Assembly (NCBI RefSeq): GCF_002101815.1
Contig: NZ_LQPM01000007.1
Location: 186,001 to 250,000 of the forward strand
Source: Mycobacterium paraense
GTDB lineage: Bacteria; Actinomycetota; Actinomycetes; Mycobacteriales; Mycobacteriaceae
Reading direction: 5' to 3'
DNA: 64,000 bases
The notes beneath the pieces were generated by a model. That model did no database searches and had not been told where the DNA came from. It saw only the letters and a program-made list of their open reading frames with translations. Below, in pieces: positions 9,314-20,447 of this stretch; position 1 is the stretch's first letter, and every line of letters starts with the position of its first letter. Both the position numbers and the translations under genes were made by a program.

Positions 9314-10826
9314 CCGGCGCGGAGACGTGCGTGGCCTCGGAGCGCCCCCGCAACACGGTCGAATAGCATTCGGCCCAGTGCGCCCGCTCGGCGTCGTCGG
9401 CGCCATCAATGGCCGCCGCCGAACACAGGATCCGCCGGTCGGACGTCTTGGCGAGGTCGGCCAGCCGCGCGGCCTCGTTGACCGCGTCACCGATTACCGT
9501 GTATTCGTAACGGTTTTCGGCACCGACGTTGCCGGCGAAGACGCGGCCGGCCGAGACGCCGATCCCGAAGTCGACCACCGGTAGCCGGCGCAGCTGGGTG
9601 GCCAGCGCGCGCGCCGTCGCCAGCGCCGCCGACGCCGGTCGGTCCGACCGCAGGGGCGCCCCGAAGACCGCGAGCGCGGCGTCGCCGGCGAATTTGTTGA
9701 TCAGCCCCTGATGTTCGTCGACGGCGTCGACGACGATCCGGAAGAAGTCGTTGAGCACCTGCGCAACCTCTTGCGGCGGACGGCTTTCCGCAAGCTGCGT
9801 CGAACCCACCAGGTCGATGAACAGGACGGCCGCGTCGACCACGTCCCCCGACAGCGAGGCGCCCTCCTGGATGGCGCGCTGCGCGACGTCGGCGCCGACG
9901 TGGCGCCCGAACAGGTCCCGCAACCGGTCCCGCTCGGCGAGCCCGCTGACCATCCGGTTGAAACCCGTTTGCAGGCGCCCGATTTGGGAGCGTTCGTACG
10001 CGCCCACATGGGTTCCGATGCGGCCGTGTTCGACCTCGGCCATCGCGTCGACGACCTCGGCGAGGGGGTCGGCGATGGATCGCGACGTCAGGATCATCGT
10101 CGGCAGCCCGAGGACCAGCGCCGCCAGCGACACCACCAGGATCGGCACGTCCAGCGCGGCGGTCTTCTCGATCAGCCAGCCGTAGGAGCGCAGCACGACC
10201 AGGGTCGCGATCACCCCGATCGGGAGCGCGCTGCAGAGAAACCACAGCAGCACCAGCCGCGCGAACACGCCCGGCACCGCCAGCCGGGGCTCTGCCCCCA
10301 GCGTGGCGGCGCCCATGATCGGGCGCAGGGTGCGCTGGGCGAGCAGGATGCCCGTCCCGGCGGCGGCCGGCGCACCCAGCAGCACGCCGAGCGCGATGGG
10401 CAGCAGGAGCTGCGCCCCGACGCGCAGATTCAGCAGCGCGAAGACAAGCCCGGACGCCCCCCAGGCCAGCACCAGGATCGCCGACTGGCGGCCGGGCATC
10501 CGCATCGCGGCTTCGCGCTGTTCGGCGGTCGGTTCATGCCCGGGGACGTACCAGCGCAGCGTGGGAGCCAGGTTCATCGCCCCGGCCACCGCGACGCCCG
10601 CGACGCCCAGCACGACCAGGACCAGCATCACCGCCGTGTTCTTCTCCACGAAGTCGGTGTCCACCGCGACGGACGTGTGGCCCCGCAACGGAATCAAGAT
10701 CGCGGCCGCGTCGACGAAGGCCAGGATGTAAGCGAGCGCCAGGTCGGCCGCGTAGTCAATCGTCAACCTGCGCGCGGACTTTCGCCGCCCCGCCGCTGGG
10801 GCCCGCAACCAGCCCGGCTTGATCAC
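9276..10826 (-). CDS. Membrane-bound class III adenylate cyclase with HAMP domain
   Basis: 516 residues: about six hydrophobic membrane segments in residues 25-250, a HAMP domain (about 248-300, SRSIADPLAEVVDAMAEVEHG), then a class III cyclase domain. The complete active-site set is present: metal-binding Asp338 and Asp382, adenine-selecting Lys378 and Asp447, and transition-state Asn450 and Arg454, so it should make cAMP as a homodimer. It resembles the Rv1318c/Rv1319c/Rv1320c/Rv3645 group. It starts with GTG at 10826, directly abutting the stop of the upstream deacetylase gene, so the two are probably translationally coupled. The last 38 bp overlap the convergent Pro/Gly-rich membrane protein gene. 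Confidence 0.92.
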   Translation of the reverse strand: MIKPGWLRAPAAGRRKSARRLTIDYAADLALAYILAFVDAAAILIPLRGHTSVAVDTDFVEKNTAVMLVLVVLGVAGVAVAGAMNLAPTLRWYVPGHEPTAEQREAAMRMPGRQSAILVLAWGASGLVFALLNLRVGAQLLLPIALGVLLGAPAAAGTGILLAQRTLRPIMGAATLGAEPRLAVPGVFARLVLLWFLCSALPIGVIATLVVLRSYGWLIEKTAALDVPILVVSLAALVLGLPTMILTSRSIADPLAEVVDAMAEVEHGRIGTHVGAYERSQIGRLQTGFNRMVSGLAERDRLRDLFGRHVGADVAQRAIQEGASLSGDVVDAAVLFIDLVGSTQLAESRPPQEVAQVLNDFFRIVVDAVDEHQGLINKFAGDAALAVFGAPLRSDRPASAALATARALATQLRRLPVVDFGIGVSAGRVFAGNVGAENRYEYTVIGDAVNEAARLADLAKTSDRRILCSAAAIDGADDAERAHWAECYSTVLRGRSEATHVSAPATSLPSEPRQPR

Positions 10827-11702
10827 CTAGGCGCCGTTGTTGGGGCCGCCCGAGTTCTGGCCCGGGATGTCGGTGATCGGAAAGTTGGGCATCGGCCTGG
10901 GCGAGGGCGTGTTGGGCAATGGGGGGATCTCGCTGGCCGGGATGTCGTGGAGCTGGTTGGCCGGTGGGCCGTTGTCCCGGCCGCCGTAGGTGCTGCCGGG
11001 CGCCCGCGGCCCCAGCAGTTCGCTCACCGTCACCAGGCGGTAGCCGTTGGCCTTGAGCACCGGGATGAACTGGTAGACCAGGTCGACGGTGCTCGAGTAG
11101 GTGTCATGGAACAGCACCACGGAGCCCGGCTTGATGTACGTCATCAGCATGTAGCGGGTCGCGGCCGTGTTGGAGTCGTTGATCCAGTCGAAAGGGATGA
11201 CGTCCCAAAGGATTTCGGCCAGGCCGAACTTCCCCGCGGTCTGGCGCACCAGGTCGTTGGACAGCCCGCCGGCGGGCCGCCACAGCGACGGGGCCCGGCC
11301 GGTGGCGGCGGTGATCGCGTCGTTGCTCCGGGAGAACTGACCGGCGATGTCCTCGGGCGGGATCGTGGTCATGTTGGGGTGTTCCCAGGTGTGGTTGCCG
11401 AACTCCATCCCGGCGTCGGCGACGCGCTTGGCGCCCGCCGGGTTGGCGGCCACCTTGTTGCCGATCAAAAAGAACGTGGCCTTGGCGTCGGCGTCCTTGA
11501 GGACCTGCAGCAGCCGGTCGGTGTAGGGACCCGGCCCGTCGTCGAACGTCAATGCGATGCACTTGACCACCGAGCAGCTCTGGCTGTCGGCGCGCGTCAC
11601 GTGCCCGGTCAGGCCGCCGATCAGCAGCACCGCGGCGGCCGCGACGACGCCGAGAACGGTCCGCCAATAGCGCCAGGCCTGGCTGTCGGGTCGTTTCGGC
11701 AC
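10827..11702 (-). CDS. Polysaccharide (peptidoglycan-type) deacetylase, Rv1096-like
   Basis: 291-residue NodB-fold carbohydrate esterase 4 family enzyme, exported or membrane-anchored through one N-terminal helix (about residues 14-33). Motif 1 TFDDGPG (Asp54, Asp55), metal-binding His104 and His108 in NHTWEH, motif 3 RPAGG (Arg142) and motif 5 LFHDTY (His199, Asp200) are all present, so it should be an active zinc-dependent deacetylase. The M. tuberculosis orthologue Rv1096 is reported as a peptidoglycan N-deacetylase. A Pro/Asn-rich tail of about 50 residues ends the protein. It directly abuts the downstream adenylate cyclase. Confidence 0.9.
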   Translation of the reverse strand: MPKRPDSQAWRYWRTVLGVVAAAAVLLIGGLTGHVTRADSQSCSVVKCIALTFDDGPGPYTDRLLQVLKDADAKATFFLIGNKVAANPAGAKRVADAGMEFGNHTWEHPNMTTIPPEDIAGQFSRSNDAITAATGRAPSLWRPAGGLSNDLVRQTAGKFGLAEILWDVIPFDWINDSNTAATRYMLMTYIKPGSVVLFHDTYSSTVDLVYQFIPVLKANGYRLVTVSELLGPRAPGSTYGGRDNGPPANQLHDIPASEIPPLPNTPSPRPMPNFPITDIPGQNSGGPNNGA

Positions 11703-11762
11703 CCAGGAAGTTTACCTGGGGCGGGTTGCGCGACCCCGGCGTCGACTGTGCGTGGAGGGCTT

Positions 11763-11837
11763 TGAGTGTGCGGAGAGGGCGCGATTCAGCGATTTTCCCG
11801 CCGTGGACGCACCCCCGAAGCCCTGGTCGCACACTCA
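11763..11837. repeat. Intergenic palindromic element, copy at the phoH2 3' end
   Basis: Perfect 10-bp inverted arms, TGAGTGTGCG at 11763-11772 and CGCACACTCA at 11828-11837, enclose a 55-bp core containing GGCGCGAT and CCCGCCGTGGACGCA. The arms and core resemble those of the element at 32715-32777 read in the opposite orientation. The right arm overlaps the stop codon of phoH2, so a long hairpin would form at the end of that transcript. Confidence 0.6.
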
Positions 11838-13136
11838 GTGCGGCCCGGCGATCTCCTCGAGCATCTCGGTGACCAGCGCGGCGATCGGCGACCGCTCGCT
11901 GCGCAGCAGGGTGATGTGCGCGAACAGCGGGTGCCCCTTGAGCTTCTCGATCACCGCCGCGACACCGTCGTGCCGCCCGACGCGCAGGTTGTCGCGCTGG
12001 GCGATGTCGTGGGTCAACACCACCCGGGAGCCGGTGCCCAACCGCGACAGCACGGTCAGCAGCACGTTGCGCTCCAGCGACTGCGCCTCGTCGACGATGA
12101 CGAAGGAGTCGTGCAGCGAGCGGCCCCGGATGTGGGTCAGCGGCAGCACCTCGAGCATGCCGCGGGACAGCACTTCCTCGAGCACCGCCGGGCTGGCCAG
12201 CCCCTCGAGGGTGTCGAAGACCGCCTGCGCCCAGGGGCCCATCTTTTCGCTCTCGCTGCCGGGCAGGTAACCCAGCTCCTGGCCGCCGACGGCGTACAGC
12301 GGACGGAACACCACCACCTTGCGGTGGGTGCGCCGTTCGAGCACCGCCTCGAGACCCGCGCACAGCGCCAGCGCCGACTTGCCCGTGCCGGCCTTGCCGC
12401 CCAGCGACACGATGCCCACCGACTCGTCCAGCAGCAGATCCAGCGCCACGCGCTGTTCGGCGGACCGGCCGCGCAGCCCGAACACCTCGCGGTCGCCGCG
12501 GACCAGCTGCACGCGTTTGGCCGCCGTGACCCGGCCCAGCGCGTGCGAACTGCCGCCCAGCAGTCGAATTCCGGTGTGGCAGGGCAGGTCCCGGGCCTCG
12601 GCGAGGTCGATCTCGCCGTCGGCGAACAGCGTGTCGATGTCCTCGGTGGCCGTCTCGATCTCGTGCATGCCCGACCAACCGGAGGCCACGACGTCCTGGG
12701 CGTGGTATTCGTCGGCACTCAACCCCACCGCGGCGGCCTTCACGCGCAGCGGAATATCCTTGCTCACCAACGTAACTCGCTTGCCCTCGGCGGCGAGGTT
12801 GGCGGCGCAGCTCAGGATCCGGGAGTCGTTGCTGTCGGTGCGAAAGCCCGCGGGCAGCACCGACGGGTCGGTGTGGTTCAGTTCAACGTGAAGCGAGCCG
12901 CCTTGTGTCCCAACGGGAATCGGCTGATCCAGCCGTCCGTGCTCGAGCCGAAGGTCATCGAACAGGCGCAGCGCCTGACGGGCGAACCAGCCCAGTTCAT
13001 GGTGGTGGCGTTTGGCCTCCAGCTCGCTGATCACCACCAGCGGCACCACCACCTCGTGTTCGGCGAACCGGCTGCACGCCCACGGGTCGGACAGCAGCAC
13101 GGAGGTGTCGAGCACATAGGTCCGGAGATCGGTCAC
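11835..13136 (-). CDS. phoH2: PIN-PhoH fusion, RNase/RNA helicase
   Basis: 433-residue protein with an N-terminal PIN RNase domain ([15 protein letters not shown] at the start, acidic residues later in [13 protein letters not shown]) and a C-terminal PhoH ATPase domain (Walker [13 protein letters not shown], Walker [11 protein letters not shown]). Mycobacterial PhoH2 is described as a sequence-directed RNA-unwinding ribonuclease. The start is placed at GTG 13136 ([13 protein letters not shown]), giving the usual family length; an upstream in-frame extension of 22 residues has no conserved content. An overlapping frame just upstream is discussed as a possible antitoxin. Confidence 0.93.
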   Translation of the reverse strand: MTDLRTYVLDTSVLLSDPWACSRFAEHEVVVPLVVISELEAKRHHHELGWFARQALRLFDDLRLEHGRLDQPIPVGTQGGSLHVELNHTDPSVLPAGFRTDSNDSRILSCAANLAAEGKRVTLVSKDIPLRVKAAAVGLSADEYHAQDVVASGWSGMHEIETATEDIDTLFADGEIDLAEARDLPCHTGIRLLGGSSHALGRVTAAKRVQLVRGDREVFGLRGRSAEQRVALDLLLDESVGIVSLGGKAGTGKSALALCAGLEAVLERRTHRKVVVFRPLYAVGGQELGYLPGSESEKMGPWAQAVFDTLEGLASPAVLEEVLSRGMLEVLPLTHIRGRSLHDSFVIVDEAQSLERNVLLTVLSRLGTGSRVVLTHDIAQRDNLRVGRHDGVAAVIEKLKGHPLFAHITLLRSERSPIAALVTEMLEEIAGPH

Positions 13137-13344
13137 GAAGCGCTCCTCGAGCGGGTAAGCCCGCGCGGACCCGCACGGGCATGTCGGCGGGAGCCGCAGC
13201 ACCAGGACCGGGGCCGGTCCTGCCCTTGTCGTGACGGGAGGTGCCGCCCTGGCAGCAAAGCATGTCGCTGGCCATCGAGAATGACGCTACTCTCGTGGCC
13301 GCTCGGCCGCCGGGCAGGCGCGCCGAGACCGACACGGCGACACC

Positions 13345-13370
13345 AAAAACCGGCCGCGGGCGGCGGCCGG
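13345..13370 (-). terminator. Rho-independent terminator of desA2
   Basis: On the minus strand, 18 bp past the desA2 stop, an 8-bp perfect stem (13363-13370 with 13350-13357, 5-nt loop) is followed by TTTTTGG. GC stem plus U-tract is a textbook intrinsic terminator. Confidence 0.8.
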
Positions 13371-13387
13371 CTCGGGTGAAGATCGGC

Positions 13388-14215
13388 TTAACCGATGACG
13401 AACTGCTTGAGCGCCGGCTCGTCGCCCACGCCCCAGTCGGTGACGCGGTCGGAGATCGCCTGCCGCAAGTCCCCGGGGGTGAAGATGCCCGCGTCGGCCA
13501 CGTTCTGCACCTTGTCCGCGTAGGCATCGATGTCGGCGCCCACCATCTGAAGGTCCGCCGCCCGCGTGGCGATCGCCGCGATCGTCTCGTCGCGGGTGTA
13601 GGAGAGGCAGTGCGCGACGAGGCTGGAGAACATGTGCTCGTGGCGCTCTTCGTCCCTGCGGATCCGGTCGATGAGGCCGGCCAGCACCGGCTCCTCGATC
13701 TTGGCGGCCAGGTTGCGGCAGAAGACGGCGTGGGTGCGCTCGGTGAACGCCATGTAGGCGAGGGTCTCGACCTGGCTGTAGGAATCGGCGCGGTAGCCCT
13801 TCATCACGTACTGGACGCGGGCCTCCTCGTTGGCGGTGGGGTCGACCTCGCGGGTCACCACCAGGTACTCGCGCAGCGCGATGGCGTGCAGGTGCTCCTC
13901 GGCGGTCCACCGGCCCAGCCAGCGGCCCCACCACTCCTCGAGGATGAAGTGCTCGACGAGCTCGCGGTGATGGCCGGCGAGGTTGTCCTTGAGCAACAAC
14001 AGGATCTCGCAGGCGTCCGTGATGGTCCGCGGCAGCGTCGTCTGGGAGGGGTCCCAGTCGCGTCCGCCGAGGAACGCGAAGTTCTCGCCCTGATCGAACG
14101 GAACGTAGTCGTGGGCGAACCAGAGGTCCTCGGTGTTGAGGTGGTTGTCCATGAGCCGCTCGACCACCGGCTCGAGTTCGAGGGTCAGCGCGTTAGGAAC
14201 AGGTTTCTGTGCCAT
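13388..14215 (-). CDS. desA2: Acyl-ACP desaturase DesA2
   Basis: 275-residue di-iron acyl-[acyl-carrier-protein] desaturase-fold protein. Iron-ligand type motifs EEHLHAIALREY and RRDEERHEHMF are visible, with helical ferritin-like pattern throughout. In M. tuberculosis DesA2 is implicated in mycolic acid precursor desaturation. ATG 14215 (MAQKPVPNALTLELEP) gives the same length as the M. tuberculosis protein, whereas the longer frame to 14338 is unsupported. It has its own terminator downstream and its own promoter space upstream (14216-14300). Confidence 0.94.
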   Translation of the reverse strand: MAQKPVPNALTLELEPVVERLMDNHLNTEDLWFAHDYVPFDQGENFAFLGGRDWDPSQTTLPRTITDACEILLLLKDNLAGHHRELVEHFILEEWWGRWLGRWTAEEHLHAIALREYLVVTREVDPTANEEARVQYVMKGYRADSYSQVETLAYMAFTERTHAVFCRNLAAKIEEPVLAGLIDRIRRDEERHEHMFSSLVAHCLSYTRDETIAAIATRAADLQMVGADIDAYADKVQNVADAGIFTPGDLRQAISDRVTDWGVGDEPALKQFVIG

Positions 14216-14300
14216 GCGGTTACTGTAACTCGTAGGTACAGGTTCGGTGAAATTGTTGGTGCGTGTCGACGCCGATTGGTGACTTTGGTCCCTGCGCCCC

Positions 14301-16659
<2,359 letters not shown>

Positions 16660-17073
16660 CTACGTCGCCAGGCGGCGCACTCCCAAATACTGCAGACCGG
16701 CGAACGCGGCGGTGTAGAGGCCGGTGGCGAGCGTCGCGGCCACCCCGGTGACGGTCATCGGGATGGCTTCGGCGCCCACGATCGCGGCCAGCGTGAAGAC
16801 GATGTTGGCCGCGACGATGCCGATGCCGATACGCCGCAGGTTCGGCGCCGCCGCGAGCGTGAACACGGCGAATCCGGCGAGCACGAAGAACGCGCCCAGC
16901 GCGTACTCCTGGCCGGACGTCAGCCCCGTCAGCGACGAGATCTCGTCGGCGAAGAAGGCCACGGCCAAGCCGCACAGCCCCGTCAGCGTGGCATCGGCAC
17001 GCATGGCGAAACGCAGCAGCGAATCGGTCGAGTCGTACAGCGGTCGGGTGGGAAGACCGGAAACTGCGGTCAT
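16660..17073 (-). CDS. Small four-helix membrane protein, unknown function
   Basis: 137 residues with about four hydrophobic segments (around residues 22-37, 50-68, 72-92 and 100-120) and a short charged N-terminus. I recognise no family and no catalytic motif. ATG 17073 is preferred over the longer frame to 17169 because it removes a non-conserved, low-complexity N-terminus. It is convergent with coaA with zero intergenic space. Upstream lies a 205-bp stretch with a palindrome and a plus-strand terminator-like hairpin. Confidence 0.65.
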   Translation of the reverse strand: MTAVSGLPTRPLYDSTDSLLRFAMRADATLTGLCGLAVAFFADEISSLTGLTSGQEYALGAFFVLAGFAVFTLAAAPNLRRIGIGIVAANIVFTLAAIVGAEAIPMTVTGVAATLATGLYTAAFAGLQYLGVRRLAT

Positions 17074-17191
17074 GTGATCACTCCTCGCGATGGCGGATGA
17101 GTCGAACTGGTTTGAGCGTGCCGCCGGAGCACTGCCATCTCGACTCGTGGCGCTGCCAACTGCTGCCACGAGGACAACGACCAGGGATTTC

Positions 17192-17223
17192 CGCCGGCTA
17201 TTCCCGCGCCGGCGCTTTTAATT
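17192..17223 (+). terminator. Terminator-like hairpin with no obvious upstream gene
   Basis: CGCCGGC (17192-17198) and GCCGGCG (17208-17214) form a 7-bp stem followed by CTTTTAATT on the plus strand. No plus-strand gene ends just upstream, so this may end a short non-coding transcript from the 17074-17190 stretch, or be fortuitous. Confidence 0.45.
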
Positions 17224-17235
17224 CGACACGTGTCG
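17224..17235. promoter_or_regulatory. 12-bp perfect palindrome, candidate operator
   Basis: CGACACGTGTCG is a perfect palindrome set in a locally AT-rich context, between the ends and starts of two minus-strand membrane-protein genes. It looks like a dimeric-regulator site, but no regulator is adjacent and the target is unknown. Confidence 0.35.
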
Positions 17236-17278
17236 TAAATCGTGGGGTTGGCGGCCTGATCGGTTGCCCCGGTGGGCC

Positions 17279-18649
17279 TTAGTCGGTGGGGACCGGGACG
17301 CGCCCGCGCAGATCGGCCGCGATCAGCCGGGCGGCCGCGTTTTGCCAGTTGTGCAACGACCGCTGCGGGACCTCGGTGACCAGCCACTGCCAGGCCTGCC
17401 GGGCGGTGGGGTCCAACCCGGCGGCGGTGGCGTTCTGCGCGTACGCGCGCACGCCGACGACGTAGGGGAAATACAGCGCGTTGTAGTAACGCCATTCCTC
17501 GGTGGTGCCGAAGTCGCCCGCGTTGCGGGGCTTGAGCCGGGCGATGCCGTCGGCGAGGACGGCCTTGAGTTCGTTGGCCCGCTCCACCGGATGATCGGGC
17601 GCGCCCCGCGCGGCCAGCCGCTCGTCGATCACGGGCAGCGCGGTCAGCGGGCTGGCGACCAGCTTCGTCAGGTCGGCGTAGTGGCCCAGCGCCCGGCGGG
17701 TGAGCCGGGCGAAGGTGTCGTCGTCGACGTCGCGCAGGGGATCGGCCGAGCGCAGCGGCAGCGCCGCCCCGGTATGGCGCAGCGCGGCCCGGTCGGCGCG
17801 CAGCGCGGGTGACCTGGAGAACGCCAGCCGATCCAGCACCCCGGCCAGCGGATCGGCCAGCACCTGCACCGCGATGGCGATCGCCAGGGTGGTGAACATC
17901 AACACGGTCAGCACCGTCTGGGTGGTGGGCTCGTGGCGGGTCACGGCGAGCCCGATCAGCGCCTGCCCGCCGAACAGCGTGGCCACGGCCGAACAGCCGA
18001 TGAACGAGCGCAGCATGTCGGCGCGCAGCGCCTGGCCCTCGTCGAAGGCGTCCCAAAGGGCCACCGCCACGCCGAGCGCCAGGACGTCGAAACCCGTGGA
18101 GGCCAGGGCGAGCCGGCTGGGCACCAGGCCGAGCGGGATGATCAGGATGGCGTTGGCCAGCGCGAAGAACAGGGTCGCCAGTACCACCACCCCGGCGACC
18201 GGCGTCGGCTGGGCGCGCCGGCGCAGGGCGACGACCATCGCCCCCAGGGTGGATACCGAGATCACCGCCATCATCAGGACGTGCCCCGGCCGCAGTGGGC
18301 CCTCGACGCTGCCGGCCATCATCGCCCCGAACAAGGTGAGCGCGGCGACGCCGCCGATCAGCAGCAACTCGCCGGTGCGCACCCGCCAGTGGTCGCCGGG
18401 CCGTGACAGCTCGATGAGCACCGCGAACCACGCCACGCTGGGGACGGCCACCAAATAGATCTCGAGCCGCCCGAGCAGCGCCAGATGCGGGGCGTCGACG
18501 GAGCGCACCGCGTCCAGCGCCACCACCAACGCGAAGCCGCACAGTCCCGCCGCGGCCAGCGCCAGCACGGGCTTACGCGGATCGCGGGCGAGGAGGTACA
18601 ACCCCAGCCACCCGCTCAGCGTGAACACCACAGCCGACAGCGCAGCCAT
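17279..18649 (-). CDS. Multi-pass membrane protein with soluble C-terminal domain, unknown function
   Basis: 456 residues. The first about 275 are hydrophobic, with roughly eight membrane segments separated by short loops (for example residues 1-20, 28-46, 58-80, 95-112 and 150-172). The last about 180 residues are soluble and rich in Arg/Ala/Asp. I do not recognise a family. It lies downstream of the Z-prenyl diphosphate synthase gene on the same strand, separated by a palindromic element, so cotranscription is uncertain. GC content and codon use match the neighbours. Confidence 0.7.
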   Translation of the reverse strand: MAALSAVVFTLSGWLGLYLLARDPRKPVLALAAAGLCGFALVVALDAVRSVDAPHLALLGRLEIYLVAVPSVAWFAVLIELSRPGDHWRVRTGELLLIGGVAALTLFGAMMAGSVEGPLRPGHVLMMAVISVSTLGAMVVALRRRAQPTPVAGVVVLATLFFALANAILIIPLGLVPSRLALASTGFDVLALGVAVALWDAFDEGQALRADMLRSFIGCSAVATLFGGQALIGLAVTRHEPTTQTVLTVLMFTTLAIAIAVQVLADPLAGVLDRLAFSRSPALRADRAALRHTGAALPLRSADPLRDVDDDTFARLTRRALGHYADLTKLVASPLTALPVIDERLAARGAPDHPVERANELKAVLADGIARLKPRNAGDFGTTEEWRYYNALYFPYVVGVRAYAQNATAAGLDPTARQAWQWLVTEVPQRSLHNWQNAAARLIAADLRGRVPVPTD

Positions 18650-18677
18650 GCATCCAGTTTGGCACGCGCCGTTTGGT

Positions 18678-18741
18678 GCGCCGAGCGTGATCTGATGGCG
18701 AGAAAAACGAGAAAATCCCGCCCTCAGAGCACGTTCGGCGC
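18678..18741. repeat. Intergenic palindromic element downstream of the Z-prenyl synthase gene
   Basis: Arms of 18 bp at 18678-18695 and 18724-18741 match at 16 of 18 positions when one is reverse-complemented. The core carries TGATGGCG, as in the element at 32715 read from its other strand. It begins 28 bp past the stop of the prenyl synthase gene and could act as its transcription terminator. Confidence 0.5.
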
Positions 18742-18769
18742 AAAAAGGAAGCGCTTGCGCCCGGCTGCG

Positions 18770-19558
18770 CTACTTGCCGTACCTACGGTGTCGTTGGCTG
18801 TAGTCGCGCAGCGCGCGCAGGAAGTCGACGCGGCGGAACGCGGGCCAGTGCGCCTCGGTGAACCACATCTCCGAATACGCGCTCTGCCACAGCAGAAATC
18901 CCGACAGCCGCTGCTCCCCCGACGTCCGGATGACCAGGTCGGGGTCGGGTTGCCCTGAGGTGTAAAGGTTTTCGGAGATGCCGTCGACGGTCACCGCGTC
19001 GATGAGGTCCTCGGCCGTGCCGCCGTTGGCGAGCTCCTTGCTCAGCAGCGCACGCACCGCGTCGACGATCTCCCGCCGGCCGCCGTAGCCGACGGCGACG
19101 TTGACGTGGAAGGGCGCCTCGGCCGGGGTGGATTCCACCGCGTCACGCAGCCGGCGGGCCGGCTCCTCTCCGATCAGCGCCAGGTCTCCGACGGTGCGCA
19201 CGCTCCAGCGGTTGGCCGGCGCGCAGATCTCCTCCACCACATCGGTGATGATCTCGATGAGCCCGGCCAGCTCGTCGGGATCGCGCTGCAGGTTCTCGGT
19301 GGACAGCAGGTAGACGGTGGTCATCTCGATGCCCGCCTCCTGGCACCACCGCAGCATCTCGGCGATCTTGACGGCACCCATCCGGTAGCCGTAGCTGACG
19401 TCGTCGTAGCCCGCGTTGCGCGCCCACCGGCGGTTCCCGTCGCAGAGCACCGCGATGTGGCGGGGAAGCTCGGATTTGGAGGCCGCCAGACCCTGCCTCA
19501 GCCGCAGCTCGTAGACGCGGTACAACGGCTCCTTGAGCCGCGGCGGGATGATCTCCAC
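18770..19558 (-). CDS. Short-chain Z-isoprenyl diphosphate synthase (Rv1086-like)
   Basis: 262-residue cis-prenyltransferase. The catalytic LCDGNRRWA loop, LLSTENLQRDPDEL and the C-terminal DLVIRTSGEQRLSGFLLWQS and YSEMWF motifs are all present. The M. tuberculosis orthologue Rv1086 makes omega,E,Z-farnesyl diphosphate, the primer for decaprenyl phosphate synthesis, so this is a cell-wall lipid carrier gene. GTG 19558 (VEIIPPRLKEPLYRVYELR) gives the orthologue's length; the ten extra upstream residues are not conserved. It is divergent from the hemolysin III-like gene. Confidence 0.92.
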   Translation of the reverse strand: MEIIPPRLKEPLYRVYELRLRQGLAASKSELPRHIAVLCDGNRRWARNAGYDDVSYGYRMGAVKIAEMLRWCQEAGIEMTTVYLLSTENLQRDPDELAGLIEIITDVVEEICAPANRWSVRTVGDLALIGEEPARRLRDAVESTPAEAPFHVNVAVGYGGRREIVDAVRALLSKELANGGTAEDLIDAVTVDGISENLYTSGQPDPDLVIRTSGEQRLSGFLLWQSAYSEMWFTEAHWPAFRRVDFLRALRDYSQRHRRYGK

Positions 19559-19698
19559 GAGGCTCCACACTACTGTGACCGGCACCAATTCCGGCGTGCG
19601 ATTTCCGCGATGTCACCCCACGTCCGACAGCGTCCCGTGCCGATTCGCCGCTAGTGTTGGTGCAAAGGAGCGACCGGCGACACGAGGCAATGGGAGTC

Positions 19699-20445
19699 AT
19701 GAGCAGCCAGACCGACACGCCCCATGAGGCGGAGGCCATCGCGCCCGGTAACCCCGTCGAACAGCTCGCCGAGGGTGCCGCGCAGGTCCTGACCAAGCCC
19801 CGCATGCGCGGCTGGATCCACTTCTACTCCGCGTGGTTGGCGATCATCTGCGGCGCGACCCTGGTGTCGGTGTCCTGGGCGGTGGCCTCCACCCGCGCCG
19901 GGCTGACCACGTTCGCCTACGCCATCGCCACGGTCGCGATGTTCGCCGTCAGCGCCACCTACCACCGCGTCAACTGGAAATCCGACAAGAGCCGCACCCT
20001 GATGAAGCGGCTCGACCATTCGATGATCTTCCTGTTCATCGCCGGCAGCTACACCCCGTTCGCGATGCTGGCCATGCCGCCCGCCGACGGGCGGGTGGTG
20101 CTGTGGATCGTGTGGGGCGGGGCGCTGGCCGGCGTCGCGCTGAAGCTGTGCTGGCCCACGGCGCCGCGCTGGGTGGGCGTCCCGCTGTATCTGGCGCTGG
20201 GCTGGGTGGCCGTGTGGTATGCCCCGACGATCATCCACGTCGCCGGGGTGGCCGCGATGGTGCTGCTCGCCGTCGGCGGCGCGTTCTACAGCGTCGGCGG
20301 CCTGCTCTACGGGCTGCGCTGGCCGGACCCGTGGCCCAAGACGTTCGGCTATCACGAGTTCTTCCACGCCTTCACCGCGATCGCGGCGATCCTGCACTAC
20401 ATCGCGATGTGGCTCGCGGTCTTCTACGTCGGCCACCCCGCCTGA
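19699..20445 (+). CDS. Hemolysin III / PAQR-family membrane protein (Rv1085c-like)
   Basis: About 248 residues with seven predicted membrane helices. The PAQR/HlyIII signature is readable: the SATYHR motif after helix 2, [17 protein letters not shown], and the C-terminal [18 protein letters not shown] with metal-ligand type histidines. Family members are intramembrane hydrolase-like proteins; the cellular role in mycobacteria is unknown. ATG 19699 and ATG 19690 are both possible starts; the former follows GGGAG at short spacing. It is convergent with the ketosteroid isomerase gene with 2 bp between stops. Confidence 0.88.
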   Translation: MSSQTDTPHEAEAIAPGNPVEQLAEGAAQVLTKPRMRGWIHFYSAWLAIICGATLVSVSWAVASTRAGLTTFAYAIATVAMFAVSATYHRVNWKSDKSRTLMKRLDHSMIFLFIAGSYTPFAMLAMPPADGRVVLWIVWGGALAGVALKLCWPTAPRWVGVPLYLALGWVAVWYAPTIIHVAGVAAMVLLAVGGAFYSVGGLLYGLRWPDPWPKTFGYHEFFHAFTAIAAILHYIAMWLAVFYVGHPA

Positions 20446-20447
20446 CG

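Noticed and set aside
9711..11765. A 684-codon plus-strand frame opposite the cyclase and deacetylase
   Set aside because: Antisense shadow of two genes with full catalytic motifs.
17097..17282. 61-codon plus-strand frame before the 456-residue membrane protein
   Set aside because: No family, weak start context and it crosses the terminator-like hairpin; a non-coding RNA is the better reading of the hairpin.
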